64,000 nt of DNA from Ignelater luminosus (GCA_011009095.1 VTPC01008396.1:16425-80424); one strand, 5' to 3'. Positions 24,553 through 35,289 are shown, counted from the first letter of the stretch. Program-made: numbers and translations. The notes: generated by a model not told the origin, from the letters alone.

Positions 24553-26046
24553 CAAGGCCGTAGCTGTCGGTGTTCCGCGGGACACGAGCCCGCTGCGCGC
24601 GGGGGCCCGTGACAAATGTAAAATCTTAAATTACTATTGGATTTTACGAAGTTTTATTTTTCATTCTTTGCTGAAACATTGGATGCTGTTGACTTATTAT
24701 TATTAGGTATACAGGAATAATAAAAACGAATAATAGAATAGAACGGGTCTAGTAAAATTCAATTAAAACTCAGGAGAGTGAAGAACACAATTATAAATTA
24801 CTGCCAATAAAGTTATGATATAAGCCATATATAAATACACGTAACACAATATTTTATTATACAATTTATTATCATAATGTTAGCAATATTTTATTTATTA
24901 CTGTCTGTATATATAGTAATAATATAATAATAAACAAACAAAAATAATAATTATTATAACTAAGGAAAATATAAAAAAATAGTAATAGTTTTTTATTCAC
25001 TATTTAGTTCACTAGAATAAAGAAACTGCAACCTTCGTGGATTTTGTCCATATCGGTTGGCAACCCTTTCAATAAAATTATCTTTATCTGGCATAATTAT
25101 GTCACGATGAACACTCATTAGACACAGGCCGTTTAATCTATCCTCCGTCATGGTAGACCTTAATCGTGTCTTAAGCCTTCTTAAAGTGCTAAACAATTTT
25201 TTCTATAGTACACGTCGGCGTCGTACAGGGCATAGTTTGCAAAATTAAAAGAGCATCATAAACAGCCGGATAAAACATTTTTGATTTGGACAAAAAGCCC
25301 TGTACAGAAAAAAAATAAATTCTAATTTTATTATATTATTACTTTTGTTTCATTCCAATAATTACAAAGAAGGTAAAACTGTAACACCTGTAACTGCACA
25401 TAAAATCTTTTCTAAAAATTCTCACAGTCTGCGGCTCTTTTGTATGACCATTTCCAGTCTTTGTCGGTGAATTTGCATTGGGATCGCTATAAAAGTTTAT
25501 AATGCTAGGAGTCCTAAGTAATACAACAATATTGGCGACAAAATATTTCAAAGTTACCTGGGAAACCGAAAATACGTACTCTTAGATTTGCATCCAACCT
25601 TTGTTATTTTATAGAATGTCGTAAAGTGATGTTTACGTGCTTACACTTTTATTACTTTTCAGAAAGACTAGACCGATACCGACCGACCCTTTTGAATACC
25701 ATGTTTTTGATCTTTACAACTTATTAGAATAATAAATGTATTAAAATGCGACTAAATGATACATTTATTATTCTAGGGATGTTTTTACTACAAATCAATA
25801 AATTAAAAATAGATTTTTAGATCTTATCAATTAACTAGTTGAAAGCAATTTTAGCATATATTCAAACGTAAAAATTTGTCGATTTCCGAAATAGAAAACG
25901 GGATACGATTAAAAAATTCAGGGGGGCAAGCGCCCCTCCTCTCTAATAGGAGCGGATGCCCATGATTGCTGCATTTGTTTTATTTTTAATGAGGGGTCCC
26001 CTTTTATTCCCGAACACAGACTCGAAACTAAGTTGCTACGGCCCTG
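24553..26046 (-). mobile_element. Nested ZMYM-type hAT element, internally deleted
   Basis: The block begins CAAGGCCGTAGC and ends GCTACGGCCCTG, a 12-bp terminal inverted repeat with one mismatch of the common CAGGGCCG hAT type. Flanking 8-bp sequences CATTCCAA and CAATTCAA agree at six positions, fitting an aged target duplication. It lies in the first intron of the host hAT transposase. Only a C-terminal transposase exon survives inside its 1.49 kb. Confidence 0.75.
24993..25280 (-). pseudogene. C-terminal dimerisation domain of a ZMYM-type hAT transposase
   Basis: The minus strand reads FYPAVYDALLILQTMP, then CTIEKLFSTLRRLKTRLRST and MTEDRLNGLCLMSVHRDI before a stop at 24993. This is the hAT dimerisation block (S-V-E-R-x-F-S-x-L-R-R-x-K-T-x-L-R-S-T-M). 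It differs from the KIAA1586/BED-type hAT surrounding it. No catalytic core is present, so the copy is non-autonomous. Confidence 0.8.
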
Positions 26047-26473
26047 CAATTCAATCAAAATATTTTTAAGTCTCTTACCTGGAGATGTTTTCTTAAATTC
26101 GACGATGAATTAATGGCAGTACTAAGCAATTTTGTTACTGGTAAACATAACATACACTTAACTGTAATATTTTGCCCTTTCTTTTCATGATACGAAAAAT
26201 ACTCCTTGTAAAGAGACCACGGAATATTTTCGTTGTTTTCGGCCATTTCCTAGGTTTTGTTAATTAAAACTCTCGCATTAAACTGTTTTTAGAATTTGAT
26301 AAATGATAACTCTACTGCAAGGAACTACTACGTGCTGCACCGACGGACGATATAGCAATATACTAGGTCAAATTTAAAATGGAAAGACGATGAAAAAATT
26401 TTTTCTAAAACCTAGAATTTATCCTACCTAGAATTTTTATAAGCTGGTTCGAGGCGCACAGATGTTATTGTAT

Positions 26474-26607
26474 AAATTTTAATGTCGTCATAAACCCTAA
26501 GGTGGTAAATCAAACAGAGGTATAATTGTTTTGGTAGAACCAATCTGTCACGTACTTACAAACAATTCTTTCTGAAAACTTGATGGTACCTTATTGAATA
26601 TTAAAAG
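26474..26607. repeat. Dispersed repeat, inverted relative to 63848-63980
   Basis: About 130 bases here match, in reverse complement, the sequence near the right edge of the window, including TTCAATAAGGTACCATC, AGAATTGTTTGTAAGTACG and CACCTTAGGGTTTATGACG. Here it lies just inside the right end of the 6.7-kb hAT, between the BED-finger exon and the terminal repeats. The transposon to which it belongs is not identified. Confidence 0.75.
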
Positions 26608-26817
26608 TTGTGCCGCTAAAACTAAATTTGAAAATCGATTATTCAAGTAACGCAAAAGTAACGACCTGAAGTCGTTACCGTTACACGCTTTTTGTAATTA
26701 GTTACAATTACTTTACTGTGTCTTTGTAAAGTAACGCGTTACCTTGAGCGTTAATAAAAAATGTAATTAATTACAAGTAACGCGTTACATGTAACGCGTT
26801 ACTTCCAATGTCTGGTT

Positions 26818-27905
26818 TTTATAATAGAACATCTTTCCGTTCATACGTAAATGGACAGGATAATGGCTCAAGTTTGAAACAAGCTTCAGAAAAATATCGA
26901 CAAGAGTTTAACAAAGCGGCCCCCAGTAAAAGTGTAAAGTTAGCAACTGTTGAGAAATTTCGTTACACTGGTAGTGTGTTGTGTCAATGCAAGGGCTCTT
27001 CAGGTCGTTGAAGAACGGTTTTTACCAACAATAATGAAGGACGCGTTCTTGATCAGATCATACAGTCTCCAGAAAAGAAGCTTTCGACGAACTGCGTATA
27101 AACTAAATATCAGTGAAATATCCACATGTCGACTGTTCAAATCTATTGGTGGTTATCCTTACCGCATTCAAATTGGACAACGACTAAACGTTGCGGACAA
27201 ACGTGCAAGAGAAGTTTGCTGTGGACGAGTGTTGAGCCTAATGTACTAAGATCCCAATTTCTTAAGAAACGTATGGTTTTCAGACTAAAGTCACATTCAC
27301 CTTAATGGTTATATCAATCGACAAACAACTCGATTCCTTGGATTTGACCGCCCAAATGTCATTGTAAAGAAACCACTCCACAGTGAACGAGTTAACATTT
27401 GACGTGCTGTGTCTGGGCATGGGATCATTGGTCCTTATTTTGTTGAGGACGCCGACGAGCATCCAGTTACTGTTAACAAAGAGCGTTGCAGAGAGAACAT
27501 TATTACACCTTTTGTGAAAAATTTACGAAACTTTTATCCCGCACGAAAACTGCAAGTGCACAGGCAATGGTTTTAACAGGCCGGCGCAACGAGCCATACA
27601 GCCAGACGCTGCTTAGCCTTACTTCATGAACATTTTGAAAACAGAATACTTTCTTGTGGAAGAGACTTCGAGTACCTTCCTCATTCCCCTGATCTGACGC
27701 CACCTGATTAATACCTTTGGAGCATGCTGAAGGAATTAGTATTTCGGTCAGAAGATCTGCTAACAAATATTGGAGAACTACGACGAAAGATAATAACCTG
27801 TTTTCAGCAACTGCAGTAACCACTCTTTATAAATATGTTAGATAATCTCCAAAATTGTTATGAAGCTTGTTTGTGCCGCAAAGGTGCACATTTTGAACAT
27901 TTAAA
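26818..27905 (+). pseudogene. Mariner-type transposase of the long helix-turn-helix (DUF4817-like) family, decayed
   Basis: Plus-strand frames give the N-terminal helix-turn-helix region (SFRSYVNGQDNGSSLKQASE...RYTGSVLCQCKGSSGR), then RRTAYKLNISEISTCRLFKS with IGGYPYRIQIGQRLNVADKR, then the DDE core. The core shows VWFSD, HLNGYINRQTTRFLGF, HGIIGPYFVEDADEHPVTVN, VHRQWF, GATSHTAR and PHSPDLTPPD. The first and third catalytic Asp regions are visible. In the middle motif, QQDGATSHTA in relatives, the Asp reads Ala here and a stop precedes it. Several frameshifts and stops confirm it is dead. It begins directly after the right end of the hAT element, so its 5' end may have been cut by that insertion. 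Confidence 0.8.
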
Positions 27906-30041
27906 TTATATAAATTAAAAAATAAATTCAATTTTCATTTTTGGTACTGTTTATTTTAGCGAATCCTGTATTTTTAAATCTAAATATGCTCTCTGTACAC
28001 ATTTGGTTACTTGTAGGTCGAATCTAAGGTTGGAATTGATGAGTAGGCCAAGATTATCTTACAAAGGGTATACGTACAATTTTTCAACAGAGATGTGTCA
28101 TTTAAATGGCGCCTGCTCACGATAAAGTGAGGATTATCTCTTTACAGAAATTTTATATACTTATACCATAGCAATCTTTAGATGGGCAAAAAAAATGTAA
28201 TATGTGAATTTTTAGTGCACCCGTCGATATTATTATCTATAGTTTCATAAAGTACTTAAATTTCTTTTAATCACGCTTACCAAATTAAACATTACCTTGC
28301 ATTTAAAAAAAAGGTACTTCAAGGTTATCATGTCTTTATGAAACCACGTTTCTTAATTTTTTTTCAACAATCTAAAACGTTTGCTTTGAGTGCTGATAAG
28401 AACTTTTAGAATCCAAACCATAACGAAAATAATTTATTGAGATACATGTAAAATAATCTTCAGTCTTTAAAATTGTATTATATTTTTTATAAGAAAATCT
28501 GTTAGTAAATTTTCTCATATATTTCAAAACTCTTATTCAATATTTAAAAAAGCTGCAAATTGTAATTACGCCACTGATTTTACTTAGAGATTCTCTCTTC
28601 TACTGCGTGTTTATTGATAAACTTTGTGTATGCTGAACTTGTTGGTTTCAACACTTCTTCTTAAATGAATAATTGAAAACACATATTACGTAACTGTTTA
28701 TTTAAACAAAGGAAAGCTGATGTACAAGTGGACTGTATGATTTACAAAATACAAGTAATGCAACAAACTGCAGGACACATGTGTACCTGCTTCAAACGCT
28801 TAGGCCCTACCGAGCGGGGTGGCCGGAAACATACACTACATGCCCCGGTACTCAATTACTGAGGGGGGCGGTGGAAAACAAACCCAACACTTTTATCAAA
28901 GATTTTTCTTTTCACGTTCAGAATTTCTAAAAAAAAACTATCTTTTTAGTTATCCTCGGAACGAATAGTGTCATTGATTGAAATCATCTCGAATTTATTT
29001 GCTCAATCATAGCAATTCATTGTGGCTTACTAAATTAAAACTATTACAGGATTAGGTGAAACTACGAAAGCCCTGAAGGGTCAATAAAAAATTTTTTTAA
29101 TTGAAAATTTTCAGTTGGCTTCTGAAAATTTTCACTTGCCATCTGGAGATTTCCAGTTGTCATCTGGAAATTTTGAGTTAAAAAGAATTTTGCATTGGTC
29201 GTTTAAGGCTTTCGTATGAAACTGTTAGTTAAATTTTGAACACTAAATTTTTTACAAATCTTTTTAGTCTTTATGAAATTTGTTTTATTTTACATTTTGT
29301 TGTTGGTTAATGTTTATTGTCATCTGCGAAATTTATATATTTTTTTGTACCTTGGGAACCTTTTTGGTAAATTATTACACGTTGTATTCTTATTTGAACA
29401 CTAAATAATTATTTTTAACACTAAGTAAACAATTTACTTGTTTGCCTAAATTTGTATGTGTATGTACCTATATTATCAACTTTGACTGAAATTTTACAAT
29501 ACAACAATACAAATTCTTGTTGATACTTGATGCTCTATTTGGAATTTCCTACTGTTCCAACATGTGACATTCTCGTATATTTGTAAATCTTGAATTTTTG
29601 ACGTTTCTGTTATCAGAATCTTAGACTATATGATTATTTTATATAGTCACGACAATATATCTATATTCTGGACTTAGCTGTTAAACAAAATAAATATTCT
29701 GCACGGTCGCTAATTACAATACTGTGGTTTATTGCACAAAGTGTTCATAAATATTTCTGGTTCCAGTTGGCTTTGGAATCTAATTTTGATGTTCTGCCTT
29801 GTTGATTTATTTTAACAACTAATACGTATTTGTTTTCTGTCATTTGCCAATTGCAAATGTTATTGTCCTGCATTTAGCAATTTATTTAATTTTTATTTCT
29901 TTATTATTAGTATTTATTTATTCAAGCTTTATTCATTTTGGAATAAATAAATAATATACTAAAAAATTCGTAAAAGTTATTTTTTAATTATTAATCTTTA
30001 TGTTATTAACCCGTCTTAATAAACATAAGATTAGGCAACCA
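27906..30041. other. Anonymous stretch
   Basis: No gene is recognised. A small GC-rich patch with GAGCGGGGTGGCCGG and CTGAGGGGGGCGG lies near 28815-28875, and a short tandem repeat at 29103-29180. The remainder is AT-rich. Confidence 0.4.
29103..29180. repeat. 21-bp tandem repeat, 3.7 units
   Basis: Units run GAAAATTTTCAGTTGGCTTC(T), then a copy with CACTTGCCATCT, one with CAGTTGTCATCT and a partial one. Period is exactly 21 bases with a few substitutions. Confidence 0.8.
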
Positions 30042-30308
30042 TCATAACAAAATTATAAAGTGTGTAACGTGAAAAACATTCTGATACGTCTGATACATAT
30101 CCTTTTTTTCAAAAAACGCAAATGCAGCCGCAAGCATGATTTCGCAGCCCACTGGACCCAGAAACATGAATACTTTGTATATTTTGTTGAATAGACCCCT
30201 ATAATGATAAAACCTGGCACGATTCTCCGGTGTAACAAACTCTACCCATCCAATTTGTTTGGAATGTTGGCACTGTACCACGTTTCTTTCGTATTTAATA
30301 TTCTCCAA
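30042..30308 (-). pseudogene. Odorant-receptor-like N-terminal exon fragment (tentative)
   Basis: An 88-codon minus-strand frame reads KQIGWVEFVTPENRARFYHY, then RGLFNKIYKVFMFLGPVGCE, a hydrophobic segment, and an aromatic/polar stretch ending VFHVTHFIILL. A short N-terminus, a conserved-looking P-x-N...YHYR turn before the first membrane helix, and a TH-hydrophobic close resemble the first exon of insect odorant receptors (seven-transmembrane, 7tm_6 type). No later exons are found within several kilobases on the minus strand, and only a weak GT (GTTATG) follows. It is either a lone exon of a gene running out of recognisable range, a pseudogene fragment, or a chance frame. Confidence 0.35.
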
Positions 30309-30329
30309 CCTGCTTCAGCATATTCTTCA

Positions 30330-30730
30330 ATCTAATATAGGTATTGTACTCTTTTAGCAGCTATATTATTCTGCTCCATAGGTACCAGTTTGTTGTCTAG
30401 TCTTTGATGGCACCCAACCCACTGTTTTGACTGTTGTTTGGTTTCTGGGATATAATGGCGACTCCAAGTTTTGTCCATAGTTACAAATCTCCTAATCAAA
30501 TCAGCTAGATCTTTTCTAAGCAACTGCAAACACTCAGCTGAAGTTCGAGAACGAATGCGTTTTTGTTCTGGAGATCTTACTCAAAATCTTTTTAATCCCA
30601 ACTCTTGGTGCAATATATTCACAACCCGTTCATACGTGATGATCACAGCTTTAACTATTTTACAAACTGTTATTCGACGATTGTCTAACACTGTATCATA
30701 GATTCTGTCAATGGTTTCTAGAATAGTCTT
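30330..30730 (-). pseudogene. Mariner transposase fragment
   Basis: The minus strand reads RIRSRTSAECLQLLRKDLAD, LIRRFVTMDKTWSRHYIPET and KQQSKQWVG, matching the mariner catalytic block around the first Asp (RFVTMDETWIHHYTPETKQQSKQW). Upstream on the same strand are remnants such as DNRRITVCKIV and HQELGLKRF. The Glu after the catalytic Asp is Lys here, and a stop interrupts the upstream part. Later D motifs are absent. It is a classical mariner, distinct from the copy at 26818-27905. Confidence 0.75.
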
Positions 30731-31058
30731 AGTAGCAGATTAGTCCCTCTTGCAATACTCTGCCTCTGATAAAGATAACAAACACGACAAGACTACGTAG
30801 AATAGTAGACATCTAAGAGTAATAAGCATATAGAAAAACTTCGTCTCGATATCCTACCCTGTTCTTGAAATATTGGAAAACCAAATTTTAAATGAAACTT
30901 TGATACTCAGTATCTCGGAAATGGTATATTTCCCGGCACATACTTAGAGTTTTTGACACTACTTCTTTAACACCCGGTATAATTTTTAAAGTATATTTTG
31001 AAACCTTTGAACAAATTCTTTAACAAGTACACACGTCCGTTTTCGATGATTGGAAAGT

Positions 31059-31117
31059 AGAAAGTATAAGAAAGAGAAAGAGGGAAAGAGAAAGAAAAAG
31101 AGAGAAAGAGAAGAGAC
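31059..31117. repeat. Purine (GAAA)n simple repeat
   Basis: About 60 bases are almost purely A and G on the plus strand, built from GAAAGAGAAAGA units. No coding role is likely; the minus-strand Ser/Phe/Leu frame across it is a by-product. Confidence 0.8.
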
Positions 31118-31851
31118 TGCTGTAAATGTTTTTAGTATTAAGATTACCAATTGCACGATCGCACATTCCACCACTGATGTTATAGTAAATTAAAGTCTCC
31201 TATTATAACTATAAGAATTTAAAATAATTAAAGATAAGCCGTTAGATTTTATGCTAGTACAAATAACAAATTAACATTAATCAACATTTGCATTTCTAAA
31301 CTTCTAATACACTTTTAAACATTAAATTAATTGTTCGAACAGTTTACCGTTGGCTGCTGCACAATAACCCAGGGAATCATAAAATTCTCTTTTGCACTTT
31401 GACCAAAATTATGGGTGTTACAGCATTCTATATTATTAGATCTCTCTAAATCTCTGCATAATTTGCTAATTTTTTCTTATTAAAATGAAAGTCTATTACC
31501 TACCCAACCAAGATATTGAAAGTTTCTTGAAAACATTGTGGGAAGCAGACATTTAAATAGGTTCACAAACACATTGTATTTCCCTATAGGACAAGATCAA
31601 ACACACCACCCTGTACCCCTTTAACAATAATGTACAAACAGAACTTCAAGTGGATTATTAAAACTTAAAGTCTTGAATTCAGATTTTTTGTGAACGGCTG
31701 TTAATAAACCGCTTCCATTATCGTTTCTGTCTTTCCCTTACATCAGCTGACAGGCGCGCGGAAGAAATAAATATTTTTCAAAGTTCAGAAAAACAAATTA
31801 GTTTAGAGTGATAAGAACAGAGATAACAATGTAATAAATATATATATAGAG

Positions 31852-31858
31852 TATATAA
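31852..31858 (+). promoter_or_regulatory. Probable TATA box of the GMC oxidoreductase gene
   Basis: TATATAA lies 47 bases before the ATG at 31905, which would leave a leader of about 20 bases. A longer run of TA repeats sits just upstream (about 31838-31849), so the exact box is ambiguous. No TCAGT initiator is evident. Confidence 0.4.
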
Positions 31859-31904
31859 CGGAAATTTATTGTTATAATCGGCGTAGCCCATAAAACAACG
31901 GAGA

Positions 31905-33871
31905 ATGAAAATAGTAATATTTTGTTTCTCAGCGCTTGCGTTTTTGGCCCAAGCAAAAGATGTTTCGGAAAAAGAGGTCCAGTATTATTTAAAACTGTTT
32001 GAAGATTTTATGGCAAATTCCACAAATTGGGAGCAACCAACAGATAACAGGAAATTTTTCCAACTTACTAACCAAGAAGCAGAACCAAGTAAGTAATATA
32101 CTCTTAAAGAATACAACAAATTTCAACGTCCCTTTCTGTTTTGATAGTCGAGCATGGTCATTATGATTTTATAATCGTCGGTGCTGGTGCTGGAGGATCC
32201 GTCTTAACAAACAGATTGACAGAATCTGGGAAATTTAAAGTTTTAGTTCTAGAAGCTGGTGGACGAGAAGATGACATAACCGACGTTCCAGGGTTCGCAA
32301 CATTTTTGGTTCGTTCAGATTTTAATTGGGGTTATAAAACAATACCACAGAAGAAATGCTGCTTAGGTATTTCTTTACATTCATCAGTACTGAATCTAAA
32401 AGCTTGATTTTTAGGCTTCAAGAACAAACAATGCAATTATCCTCGTGGTAAAGTTGTAGGGGGTACTACTGTAATAAATTACATGATGTACGTTCGTGGT
32501 AACAAAAAAGATTTTGAAGAATGGGGTTGTGAGAATCCAGGTTGGGATTATGAAAGCGTTCTTCCGTACTTTAAAAAATCCGAAAATTCTAGGCTGCGTC
32601 AAGAAGATCCCGGATATCATGGACATCATGGACCATTAAGTGTAGAAGATGTCAGATATTATCCGGATATAGTGGACGTCTTTCTGAAAGCTGCAGAGCA
32701 AAGCGGTCATAAGATTTTAGATTATAATGGAGAAGAGCAATATGGGTATTCTGCATTACAAGCAATGACCAAAGAAGGTAGAAGATGCAGCGCTGGCAAG
32801 GCTTTCGTAGAACCGGCAATAAGCCGAAGGAATCTAGAATTACTGGATCATGCTTTAGGAACCAAGATATTGATTAAAAACAGAACGGCCTATGGGGTGG
32901 AATTTATTCGTAATGGCAAGAAATATACGGCAACGGCATCGAAAGAGGTCATTATTTCTGGTGGCTCGTATAACAGTCCTCAAATCCTAATGCTGTCGGG
33001 GATTGGGCCGAAAAATGATTTAGAAAAACTTGGTATTCCAGTTGTTCAAGATCTTCCAGTAGGTAGTACTTTATATGATCATGTAATGTTCCCAGCATTA
33101 GTCTTTAGTACAAACATATCGACAGACAACGAACCTACTTTGGAAAAGCAGATTAGAGACTATCTACAAGGATACGGTTCGTTAACAACAGCGGCTGTAA
33201 CTGCACTTGGTTATGAACTACCTAAGTTAGTATCCAAAAATCCAGATTTTGAGATCGTATTTACTTCATCGATTATGTCTCAAACATCTTCGATCTACCT
33301 AGATTTGTTTCAGATGACTGAAGAAAATTGGCAAGCTCTTTTAGGTTCCCAATACGAAAAATACGTCTGGATTCCCTTAATCGTTGCAATGCATCCAAAA
33401 TCGAAAGGAACTGTTAAGCTAAAAACAAAAGATCCGTTAGATTTTCCTCTTATAGATCCTAATCTTTACAGTGATGAAAATGATGAAGATATGAAAGGAA
33501 CTTTAGACACTATCGAAGTTATTAGAAAAATATCTAGAACTCCTGCTTTTCAAAAAATTAATTCGAGATATGAAAGTGATCCTTTTCCAGCTTGTAAGAA
33601 TTATACGCATCTTTCTTCAGATTATTGGAGGTGCGTAATAAAAGAAACTTCGTATCCAGCGATACATGCCGTTTCTACTTGTAGAATGGGCCCAATGCAT
33701 GATAAAAATGCTGTAGTTGATCATGAATTAAAAATTTATGGAATCCACAGATTGAGAGTTGTTGACGCAAGTGTAATGCCTTTCTCGTTAGCTGCTCATC
33801 CTACATCAGTTACCTATATGATTGCAGAAAAAGCTGCTGATCTTATTCGTAAACAATATCGAGATTTCTAA
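31905..33871 (+). CDS. Secreted GMC-family FAD oxidoreductase (glucose dehydrogenase / salicyl alcohol oxidase type)
   Basis: Exons 31905-32088, 32148-32366 and 32415-33871 join in phases 1 and 1 to a 619-residue protein. Residues 1-17 form a signal peptide, so it is extracellular or lumenal. The FAD-binding Rossmann motif GAGAGG is at 73-78, with LEAGG at 96-100. GMC signature 1 (RGKVVGGTTVIN) is at 145-156 and signature 2 (GSYNSPQILMLSGIG) near 318-332. Catalytic His552 lies in AIHAVSTCRMG and the second active-site residue is His596 in AAHPTSVT, followed by MIAEKAADLI. Length and all motifs match complete insect GMC enzymes, which oxidise sugars or alcohols and pass electrons to oxygen or quinones. 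In leaf beetles, salicyl alcohol oxidase belongs to this family. Substrate cannot be read from sequence. An AATAAA lies 53 bases past the stop. A decayed paralogue lies 11 kb downstream. Confidence 0.95.
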
Positions 33872-33923
33872 TAATATTAATAATGACATTATTGCTTGCG
33901 TATTGTAAGATTTTTTGTTTATA

Positions 33924-33929
33924 AATAAA
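33924..33929 (+). terminator. Polyadenylation signal of the GMC gene
   Basis: AATAAA lies 53 bases after the stop codon, followed by a T-rich stretch. An 18-bp perfect palindrome, TAGTACTATATAGTACTA, follows at 33983-34000. Confidence 0.65.
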
Positions 33930-34045
33930 ACAATTTTTGTCTTCCAAGCTTTCGTTTATTTGTTTTTAACCTCTACAGAGAGTAGTACTATATAGTACTA
34001 TGATTACAATATTGTTAAAGACTATTTTTTAATAAAAAATACTAC

Positions 34046-34934
34046 TCGGTTAAATGGGATTAAAGTTGGCTATTTATAGGACCTTTTTTTTGGCGTTTAC
34101 AAAATCTAGATATCTTGGATAGTTTCGGAGATATTTAAAACAAAGTAGTTTTCTGGATTTTTGTTATTATTTTGTCTTTCCTTTATTTGAAGAGATATCG
34201 GAGAACTAAAATCACTTTTTCATTGCCACTTTTTGTTCTCTATTAAAATACCCTAACAAAATTCCTGTACAACGTTTCGGTTTCGAGTAACCATCATCCA
34301 CCTCATTTTTTTATAGGCGGAAAAACAATGGAAAATTGTTTTGGATAGCTTTTGTTGTCATGATTCTAATGATGTAAACATGATAGGGTTATTTTGATTT
34401 TGATTTTTTTGTCTTGAACGCTGCTGTGACCAACTGTAATAATTGCTGTTCATCTACAAAATTTTGGTTAAGCACATGATTATTGACGTAACCCCAGAGA
34501 AAAGAAATCTAACGGTGTTAGATCAGGTGATCGTGCAAGCCAGGGTACTGCAGAATGCATTAATTTATAGCATAAAAAATCAAAACCAAAATAACCCTAT
34601 CATATTTACATTATTACAATCGTAACAACGAGAGCTATCCAAAAAAATCTTTAATTGTTTCTCCGCCTATTTAAAAAAATGAGGTTGATGATGGTTACTC
34701 AAAACCGAAACGTTGTACAGACATCTTATTAGCGTATATTAATAGAGGACAAAAAGTGGCAATGGAAAAGTGGTTTTAGTTTTTCGATATCTCTTCAAAT
34801 AAAGGAAAGAAATACAACGAAAATCAAAAATCTACTTTCTTTTAAATATCTCTGAAACTATTCAAGATATCTAGATTTTGCAAACGCCAACAAAAAGGTC
34901 CTATAAATAGCCAACTTTAATCCCATTTAACCGA
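34046..34934. mobile_element. Fold-back mariner-type element with terminal inverted repeats of about 365 bp
   Basis: The left arm (34046-34412) starts TCGGTTAAATGGGATTAAAG and its reverse complement forms the right arm (34572-34934). Shared phrases include GGCTATTTATAGGACC, CCTTTATTTGAAGAGATATC and CATGATAGGGTTATTTTG. The loop of about 160 bases carries, on the minus strand, a relic of the third catalytic region of an IS630/Tc1/mariner transposase. So the element is a non-autonomous derivative that kept long arms and one transposase scrap. Confidence 0.85.
34430..34556 (-). pseudogene. Transposase relic in the loop of the fold-back element
   Basis: Minus-strand frames read AVPWLARSPDLTPLDFF and, after a one-base shift, LWGYVNNHVLNQNFVDEQQL. 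This is the last catalytic block of mariner-like transposases (R-S-P-D-L-T-P-x-D-F-F-L-W-G-Y). It is short and frameshifted. Confidence 0.75.
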
Positions 34935-35289
34935 TCCTGTATCCTTTACCATTTCCAAGATCCCCATGCTGTGCATCCTTTTCTTGGACACGCTGTATAT
35001 ACAGGGAGTCCCGCGACTCGACTGCCATAGCTTAAAGGCGTGTTCCTTGGATAATTTTAGGTCAAAAATACCTAATACATATTTGTCCAAAACTCAATAG
35101 TAAAGCAGTTATATGGTATGTGATGCGAGACATTTTCGGATCATAATTTTAATAAATAAATAATAAATCAGATCAAATAACTTCGTACCAGTGCTAATTT
35201 TTCAAATTCATTTGTCTTTGTTTATTAAGGGTAGAATCAACTCTGACACGGCTAAAAATAGTATTCAATAATGTATATGTTAAAGCCAT

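Larger units (their letters stand above)
20449..26246 (-). pseudogene. hAT transposase (BED finger, catalytic core, C-terminal dimerisation domain), broken
   Basis: Seven coding pieces can be placed. Exon 26246-26079 (starting MAENNENIPWSLYKEYF) is an N-terminal BED zinc finger whose final His pair is completed across the intron (LRKHLQ then RQHP). It continues at 24448-24054, 23989-23783 (containing TTDNGSNFCKAF, the first catalytic Asp region), 23713-23245 (HHRCACHTLHLIATK and VVTRWNSLYDAM), 23122-22943, about 22788-22612 (HPRFKLAWL), and about 20775-20449 (ALPTSASAERLFSFAGNVLS, the dimerisation domain) ending in TAA beside an AATAAA. Splice sites are mostly consensus. In-frame stops occur in the second exon (after TSRSK) and near the start of the fourth (VYEN then stop). 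The sixth piece is out of phase, and an insertion separates the last two. It cuts and pastes DNA in intact relatives; this copy is inactive. Confidence 0.85.
20144..26814 (-). mobile_element. 6.7-kb hAT transposon, parent of the MITE, with nested insertions
   Basis: Left end CAGACATTGG and right end CCAATGTCTG match the MITE at 8829-9323, as do about 290 bases at the left and 197 bases at the right. Between them lies a multi-exon minus-strand hAT transposase. The element carries a nested ZMYM-type hAT at 24553-26046 and a further insertion between about 20780 and 22610. The 8-bp flanks (GATATTTC and GTTTTTAT) do not match, so the target duplication has been lost, or one end was exchanged, or the insertion is old. 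The right end carries an extra tandem copy of ATGTAACGCGTTAC relative to the MITE. Confidence 0.85.

Noticed and set aside
20136-26822. 8-bp target duplication around the 6.7-kb hAT
   Set aside because: The flanking octamers GATATTTC and GTTTTTAT do not match, so I claim no duplication for this copy.
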